From Micromonospora sp. BL4 (lineage in GTDB: Bacteria > Actinomycetota > Actinomycetes > Mycobacteriales > Micromonosporaceae), in the NCBI RefSeq assembly GCF_003667505.1, contig NZ_RCVJ01000105.1, forward strand, positions 94,884-158,883: a stretch of 64,000 bases of DNA, read 5' to 3'. Made by a program: the position numbers and the translations under genes. Below, one piece after another: positions 59,858 through 64,000 of the stretch; position 1 is the stretch's first letter, and the number at the start of each line of letters is the position of its first letter. A model generated the notes under the pieces. The model saw nothing but the letters and a program-made list of their open reading frames with translations. It was not told where the DNA came from and ran no database searches.

Positions 59858-60297
59858 CGCCCCCGCCGCTGCCCGGCCGACGCGTCGTCCCGGTCGGTCC
59901 GGTCCGCCGTGTCGCGGTCGGTGCCGTCGTCGCCGCCCGTGTCGTCGTCGTGGCCCGTGTCATCGTCCCGGGCGCCGCCCTGGCCTCCGGACCGGCGACG
60001 CAGCGCGTCGGCCGAACCGCGCAGCCGACCGGTGAGCGCGTCCACGCCGCTGCCGGCAGCCGCGGTGGCGGCGGATCGGCCGGCGTTGACCAGTGGCCCG
60101 CCGAGCCGGCCCAGGTTGCCCAGCTGGGGGGACGAGTGCAGCAGGTCGCTCCCCCGCTTCAGCAGCCCACCGGGGTCCCGGCTGGCGCGGCCGGCGGCCA
60201 CCGCGGCGGCGAGGGTGAGTGCGGTACGTAGCTTGCGTCGGCGGCCCAGCAGGTAGCCGAAGCCCACCGCCAACCCGATTCGTGTTCCGGTCTTCAT
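59854..60297 (-). CDS. First gene of the gas-vesicle operon (GvpY-like?)
   Basis: 147 residues. A short hydrophobic start (TRIGLAVGFGYLLGRRRKLRTALTLAAAVAAGR) of membrane-anchor type, a middle amphipathic segment, and a C-terminal tail of mixed Asp/Arg/Gly (DDDTGHDDDTGGDDGTDRD) unlike typical enzymes. It precedes the GvpZ-like gene with a four-base overlap, which is the position of gvpY in Streptomyces. Assignment is by position and general shape only. A sigma-B-like promoter lies 122 bases upstream. Confidence 0.65.
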   Translation of the reverse strand: MKTGTRIGLAVGFGYLLGRRRKLRTALTLAAAVAAGRASRDPGGLLKRGSDLLHSSPQLGNLGRLGGPLVNAGRSAATAAAGSGVDALTGRLRGSADALRRRSGGQGGARDDDTGHDDDTGGDDGTDRDTADRTDRDDASAGQRRGR

Positions 60298-60418
60298 CGG
60301 TTCTCCTTCTTCCCCGGGGGTCCGGACGCCTGCCACTGGGGGCCAGAGAAGGGCTACCGGGGAATAGCGCGAAGCATGCCTTCGATCAGGCGTCCCGTAT
60401 CTGCGGACCCGCCGGGCA

Positions 60419-60443
60419 GTACCCGTCGGCATTCCACCGAAAC
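60419..60443 (-). promoter_or_regulatory. Sigma-B-type promoter upstream of the gas-vesicle operon
   Basis: On the minus strand GTTT (60443-60440), 15 bases, then GGGTAC (60424-60419). This fits the actinomycete stress-sigma consensus GTTT-N14-16-GGGTAT with a single final mismatch. It lies 122 bases before the start of the first gas-vesicle gene and in a gene-free stretch, so it is the best promoter candidate. Confidence 0.6.
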
Positions 60444-60570
60444 CGTTCCGACAATTTACGTCCGTATCGGAGAACGCCATCAGGAAATGCGGGAATGGAC
60501 GCCCCAGAACGGACGTCCAGGCGGCAACCACCAGGAGAAACGACAGAGGAGACGAACGCGCAGAATCGCT

Positions 60571-61122
60571 TCAGAGCGCTGGCGGCGTCGAATCAAGGCA
60601 GATTTCGGCGCGCACCTTGCCACCATCCTGGCGCAAGGTGGCACCGCACTTTTTCAGTACGCCGACCGCGCCGACGTTGTCCGCTGTCGTCTCCGCCACC
60701 ACGGCCCGCATGCCGGCCCGGGCCGCGGCGTTCAGCAACTCGCGCAGAGCACTCGCGCCGATCCCCTGTCCGCGCGCCGAGCGACCGAGCCACATCCCGG
60801 CCTCGACTGTGCCGGGCTCGTCACAGCGCGTCATCCGGACCATGCCCACCACCTCGCCGCCGACGAGGATCGCGTACATCTGGGAACGGGTCGGGCCGTC
60901 CAGGCCCTCGAAGCTCGCCCGGTGAAAGTCCCGGAACGCCTCCCGGCGGGCGAGCGACCAACCGGCGGGAGCCTCGACCGGAGGCATCACATCGCCGGGC
61001 TCGGCCTCGGCAGCCGCTACGGAGAGCAATGGCTCCAGGTTCTGCTCATCCACCGGCTCCAACCGGACCGCACCCGCCACGTGCCGCAGTCTGCCGCCCT
61101 CATCGGCCGAAGTCCACCCCAT
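60571..61122 (-). CDS. GNAT family N-acetyltransferase
   Basis: 183 residues from ATG 61122 (a GTG at 61080 is an alternative). A typical small-molecule GNAT: VRLEPVDEQNLEPLLSVA at the start, AGMWLGRSARGQGIGASALRELLNAAARAGMRAVVAETTADNVGAVGVLKKCG with loop RGQGIG, ending ICLDSTP. Between strands lies MPPVEAPAGWSLARREAFRDF, which resembles GCN5-type acetyltransferases of unknown substrate. Neighbour of the gas-vesicle promoter; not obviously related to it. Confidence 0.85.
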   Translation of the reverse strand: MGWTSADEGGRLRHVAGAVRLEPVDEQNLEPLLSVAAAEAEPGDVMPPVEAPAGWSLARREAFRDFHRASFEGLDGPTRSQMYAILVGGEVVGMVRMTRCDEPGTVEAGMWLGRSARGQGIGASALRELLNAAARAGMRAVVAETTADNVGAVGVLKKCGATLRQDGGKVRAEICLDSTPPAL

Positions 61123-61220
61123 TGGGCATCCACTGGCGGTCCGGCTACCGGTACCGACCGGTCGGACCGCCCGACCGTCCACCTCACGCTCTGTTGCTAC
61201 CCGGCGGAGTCGCCGGGCCC

Positions 61221-62051
61221 TCAGGTCTCCGGCCCGAACTCGCAGAAGACCACCGAGGCGTCGTCGGTGGGCTTGTGCCGGCGCAGCCGGTCGGGGTGGT
61301 CGCGTTCGGCCTCGCGGACCCGGTCGAGCAACGCGCCGGGGCCCTCGACGCTCAGCATGTCCAGCAGCCCCACCCAGTCGGTCAGCCCGAACTGGTCGAC
61401 AGCGCTGGACGCGCCGTCGCTGAGCAACGCCGCCCGGCGCACCGCAGCCGGCCCCCGCAGGGGCGCCGTCCCGGTCACCGCGTGGAAGGCCGCGTCCGGG
61501 TCGGCCGCCGCCACCCAGTAGCCGTGCGTACGGTTCATCCGTTCCCGCTGGACGCCCACGGCGTGCCGGAAGCGGGTCACCGGGTCCGCGCCCGCCGGCA
61601 CGGTGGCGACCGTCCGGCGCAGCTCGGCCACCGACGCCTCCAGCCGGTCGTCGGTCACCACGCTGACCTGGCCGGTGTCCAGCACCAGCGGGCTGTCGCA
61701 GAGCACCAGGTAGTCCACCTTGTCGCCGCACTCACGCAGCAGGCAGACGGTGCTGGACGGGGTGCCGGGATGATCAAGGTCGCACTGCCCGCCGTGGTCG
61801 GCACGGACGGCGAGAATGGCCGCGGCCAGGTTGCTGGTCAGCCTGGCCGACGGGCGTGCCGCCTCGGCCACGCCGATCCGGGCGGCCAGGTGCCGGACAT
61901 ACCACTCCGGCCCGTGCACGCAGCCGGTGTCGAAGCCCTCCGGCACGGTCGCGCCGTCCAGAACCCCGACCAGCGGGCCGAACCGGAAGACCAGGTCCTC
62001 GTTCACCAGCCGGCCCGGGGCTGGCACGGACGCGGAGCGTACCCGCATCAT
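61221..62051 (-). CDS. PP2C-like Ser/Thr phosphatase
   Basis: 276 residues. PP2C metal-binding motifs occur in order: RLVNEDLVFR, GVLDGAT, then LLSDGASSAVDQFG and KPTDDASVVFCEF at the end. The central part (SSTVCLLRECGDKVDYLVLCDSPLVL) is the beta-sandwich half. No N-terminal sensor or membrane anchor is present, so it is probably a soluble phosphatase, perhaps acting on kinases of unknown identity. Start ATG 62051 (or 62048). Confidence 0.88.
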   Translation of the reverse strand: MMRVRSASVPAPGRLVNEDLVFRFGPLVGVLDGATVPEGFDTGCVHGPEWYVRHLAARIGVAEAARPSARLTSNLAAAILAVRADHGGQCDLDHPGTPSSTVCLLRECGDKVDYLVLCDSPLVLDTGQVSVVTDDRLEASVAELRRTVATVPAGADPVTRFRHAVGVQRERMNRTHGYWVAAADPDAAFHAVTGTAPLRGPAAVRRAALLSDGASSAVDQFGLTDWVGLLDMLSVEGPGALLDRVREAERDHPDRLRRHKPTDDASVVFCEFGPET

Positions 62052-62078
62052 CGGTGCCAGCCCCGCCGCCCGGCCGGG

Positions 62079-62732
62079 TCAGCGCTGCCGGAGGTCGTCG
62101 GCGGCCGCATGCGCCTGCCCCTGCATCTGCCCGGCGGCCGAGCGGCCCTGGTCGCGTACCGCGGACATCCCCTGCTCGGCGGTGGACCGCACCGACTGCG
62201 CCGCCTGCTGCGCGGGCTCCCGGAGGTTGTCCTGCATCTGGTGGCCGATCTGGCTCGCCTGCCCGCGCAGCTGGTCGGAGTGCTCACTCACCATGCCCCG
62301 CGCGCGGCCGGCGAGTTGCCGCTCACGCCCGGTCGACGGAAGCAGCGAGGCGGCCAGCAGCCCGACGCCGAAGGCGACCACGCCGGCGGCCAACGGGTTG
62401 CCCTGCGTCTGCTCCCGGGACTGCCGCCCGAGCGAGCGCGCCTCGTCCCGCACGGAGCCCATGGCCCCTCGGGACTGCTGTCCGAGCGACCGGGTCTCGT
62501 CGCGTACCGAGCCGGCGACGTGCGACATCCGCTGGCTGGCCTCCTGCCCCATGTGGCTCGAGCTACCCATCACCTTCTCCTTCGCTCGCGTGACCGCATC
62601 GCGGGCCTGCCCGACGCGCTCGCCCGCGATCCGACGCGGGTTGACCCTGTCGGCCAGTGCGTCGACGTCATTGCTCAACTCGTCGCGGGTGGTCTCGATC
62701 TCCCGCCGGATCCGATCCGGATCACTGGACAT
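62079..62732 (-). CDS. DUF3618 domain protein, helical
   Basis: 217 residues. DUF3618 at the start: DPDRIRREIETTRDELSNDVDALADRVNP. The rest is a long chain of amphipathic, Gln/Arg/Ser-rich segments with near-repeats (SVRDETRSLGQQSRG and SVRDEARSLGRQSRE), one hydrophobic span (PLAAGVVAFGVGLLAASLL, about 116-134), and a C-terminal Gln-rich part. The pattern resembles late-embryogenesis/apolipoprotein-like helical stress proteins. Last gene of a three-gene cassette. Confidence 0.85.
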   Translation of the reverse strand: MSSDPDRIRREIETTRDELSNDVDALADRVNPRRIAGERVGQARDAVTRAKEKVMGSSSHMGQEASQRMSHVAGSVRDETRSLGQQSRGAMGSVRDEARSLGRQSREQTQGNPLAAGVVAFGVGLLAASLLPSTGRERQLAGRARGMVSEHSDQLRGQASQIGHQMQDNLREPAQQAAQSVRSTAEQGMSAVRDQGRSAAGQMQGQAHAAADDLRQR

Positions 62733-62754
62733 GATCCTCTCCCTTCCGACTCGT

Positions 62755-63150
62755 TCACCGACCCCGCAGGGCGTCGGGCATCTCCCGGGCGGTCTGCTTC
62801 GTCCGGGGCAGCACCGCACGTGCCCGCTGGAGCTGGCTCCGGGCGTTGATGAAGAGGCCACCGGCCACGACCGCCCAGATCACGGCGACGATCAGCGCCG
62901 CCCAGCCCTGGTCCATCGTGTTGGAGAGCCCCCACCACACCGCGTACGACACGAACAGGACGGCGAGGAACCCGGCCAGCCCGGCCCCACCGAACATGCC
63001 GCCGGCCTTGCCGGCCTGACTCGCCTCCTCGCGGAGTTCGGCCTTGGCCAGCTCGACCTCCTTGCGCATCAGCGTGGAGAGGTCCCGGGTGACGTCACCC
63101 AGCAGGTCGCCGACCGAGGCCTGGGCCCGCTCCTTCTCGGGGGCACTCAT
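62755..63150 (-). CDS. Phage holin-like (DUF1469/Phage_holin_3_6) membrane protein
   Basis: 131 residues. An N-terminal acidic helix with LLGDVTRDLSTLMRKEVELAKAELREEASQAGKAG, then two membrane helices (about 55-75 and 83-103), then a basic tail. The motif STLMRKEVELAKAELREE is the conserved start of the actinobacterial phage-holin-III-like family. These proteins are chromosomal and not part of a prophage; they occur with DUF3618 genes. ATG overlaps the upstream gene's end by four bases. Confidence 0.88.
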   Translation of the reverse strand: MSAPEKERAQASVGDLLGDVTRDLSTLMRKEVELAKAELREEASQAGKAGGMFGGAGLAGFLAVLFVSYAVWWGLSNTMDQGWAALIVAVIWAVVAGGLFINARSQLQRARAVLPRTKQTAREMPDALRGR

Positions 63151-63833
63151 GGCGCCACCCCGCCTGGCAGGTCCCGCTGCGGCCGATCGGCCGGCGAGAG
63201 GTTCTGCGCCCGAGCCGTACCCATGTACGGCTGATCAGGCTGGTACCGCTCGTCGAGTGCACGGTCGTACGGCCGCGGTCCACCCCCGTCCGGATGCTCG
63301 TACTCGCCCGCCTGGCCGCCGGACATCCCTGCGCCGCCGCCGCTGGTCAGACCACGGGTGAGTCGCCCGACCAGCAGTCCGGCAACCGCCGCGCCGGCCA
63401 GGAACACCCCCGGGTTGCGTCGGGCGTACGTGCGTACCTCGTCCAGGACGTCCCCCGGCTCCCGTCCGTCCAGCCAGCCGGCGGCCCGTTGCGCGGCGTC
63501 CCCCGCCCGGCGGACCGCCTGGCCGGCCAGCCCGGAGTCACCGTCCCGCTCGGCCATCGAGTTGAGCCCCTGGCCCAGGTCGCGCAGCCCGTCGACAGCC
63601 CGCTGCTGTTGCGACCGGGCCTGCTCACGGAGCTGGCCGGTGGCCTCCCCGGTCAGGTTCCGGGCCTGCTGGCGCGCTTCCGCGGCCACCTGCCCGCCCT
63701 GCTCGGCGGCAGTGTGGGCCACCTGTCCACCGGCCTGCGCGGCCTGCTGTCCGACCCGGGACGCCTCCTGCCGAGCCTGCTGTGCGGTGCCGGTCGCACC
63801 CTGTGGTGGCCGGCTCGGGTTGTTACCCGTCAT
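63147..63833 (-). CDS. Gln/Ala-rich helical protein with one membrane span
   Basis: 228 residues. The first half is Gln/Ala/Arg-rich helix (QQARQEASRVGQQAAQAGGQ, TGEATGQLREQARSQQQRAVDGLRDLG), then WLDGREPGDVLDEVRTYARRNPGVFLAGAAVAGLLVGRLTRGL with the typical RNP-GxFL membrane segment (about 139-160) and a Gly/Pro-rich tail. Such proteins head DUF3618/holin cassettes in actinomycetes. No enzyme domain. A role in envelope or osmotic stress is only suggested by the company it keeps. Confidence 0.8.
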   Translation of the reverse strand: MTGNNPSRPPQGATGTAQQARQEASRVGQQAAQAGGQVAHTAAEQGGQVAAEARQQARNLTGEATGQLREQARSQQQRAVDGLRDLGQGLNSMAERDGDSGLAGQAVRRAGDAAQRAAGWLDGREPGDVLDEVRTYARRNPGVFLAGAAVAGLLVGRLTRGLTSGGGAGMSGGQAGEYEHPDGGGPRPYDRALDERYQPDQPYMGTARAQNLSPADRPQRDLPGGVAP

Positions 63834-64000
63834 AGCCCGCTCCCTCCGTCGGCCCGGAGCCGCGTGCCAGCGACCCGGGACGCACCCCGCCTACCCGCCG
63901 AATCTGGTGCCATGCTTCCGCCGGTCTGGACGGACCGGGCGCCGGAAACGTCGTTCCCGGCGATCGGCGACCTGGGGCCGACATCCGACAATCAGGAGTC
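63834..64000. other. Upstream region of the holin/DUF3618 cassette (window end)
   Basis: 167 bases with no gene. A GGGAGCG before the ATG at 63833 is the likely ribosome site. No clear promoter consensus was found: a GGGTAG lies at about 63892 but without a matching GTTT at the correct distance. Confidence 0.4.

Noticed and set aside
62755..63150. Holin-like gene as evidence of a prophage
   Set aside because: No other phage genes nearby; this holin-like family is chromosomal in actinomycetes and sits in a DUF3618 cassette.
63880..63900. Sigma-B-like promoter for the DUF3618/holin cassette
   Set aside because: GGGTAG is present but no GTTT occurs 14-16 bases upstream of it.

Overview
The window is 64 kb of high-GC (roughly 72%) DNA from an actinomycete. 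Frequent GTG/TTG starts, an actinobacterial conservon, an actinobacterial Cdc48-like ATPase, a SAM-IV riboswitch, CIRCE-controlled groEL2 and an actinomycete-type gas-vesicle cluster all fit Micromonosporaceae, most likely Micromonospora. That genus assignment is an inference from gene content. No tRNA, rRNA, CRISPR array, insertion sequence, phage or replication origin was found. The region reads as ordinary chromosome, densely packed with short operons.

Layout. (1) 1-8.0 kb is a phosphate block: pstCAB, a PiT permease with its DUF47/PhoU-like partner, and a PPK2 polyphosphate kinase. A NUDIX hydrolase and a Gfo/Idh oxidoreductase lie between them, and a three-unit PHO-box-like repeat lies upstream of the DUF47-pit pair. 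(2) 8.1-15.5 kb holds an ECF41 (SigJ-like) sigma factor, a DUF402 protein, a DinG/XPD-type helicase, an AI-2E family permease, a second GroES-like protein, a 55-residue membrane protein and a PrsW protease. (3) 15.5-31.3 kb starts with a SAM-IV riboswitch controlling a SufS-like class V PLP enzyme. It continues with a FUSC-type membrane protein, HD and DUF4031 proteins, GlcD, a lipoprotein, GlpD, a polytopic-membrane/subtilisin fusion, a double GNAT, GroEL behind two CIRCE operators, and a cold-shock protein. (4) 31.4-45.3 kb holds PaaN, a membrane protein with a split lipase-like domain, GNATs, threonine synthase behind a SAM-I riboswitch, an EamA exporter/ArsR regulator pair with two operators, DoxX, a DUF4232 lipoprotein, and an ABC permease coupled to a rare secreted-hydrolase/ABC-ATPase fusion. 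(5) 45.7-54.1 kb is a conservon (sensor kinase, roadblock protein, DUF742 protein, GTPase). It is preceded by an overlapping extra membrane sensor and followed by an uncharacterised gene and the Cdc48-like ATPase. (6) 55.1-60.3 kb is a complete-looking gas-vesicle operon on the minus strand (gvpY?-gvpZ-gvpA-gvpF-gvpG-gvpO-gvpJ-gvpL-gvpS-gvpK) with a sigma-B-type promoter match upstream. (7) 60.5-63.8 kb holds a GNAT, a PP2C-like phosphatase and a three-gene envelope-stress-like cassette (DUF3618, phage-holin-like, helical membrane protein).

Regulation is unusually legible from the DNA. It includes two SAM riboswitches of different classes, a PHO-box-like repeat, two CIRCE elements, a pair of ArsR palindromes and a sigma-B-like promoter. 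Several long near-perfect palindromes lie between genes; some behave as terminators and others look like dispersed repeat elements.
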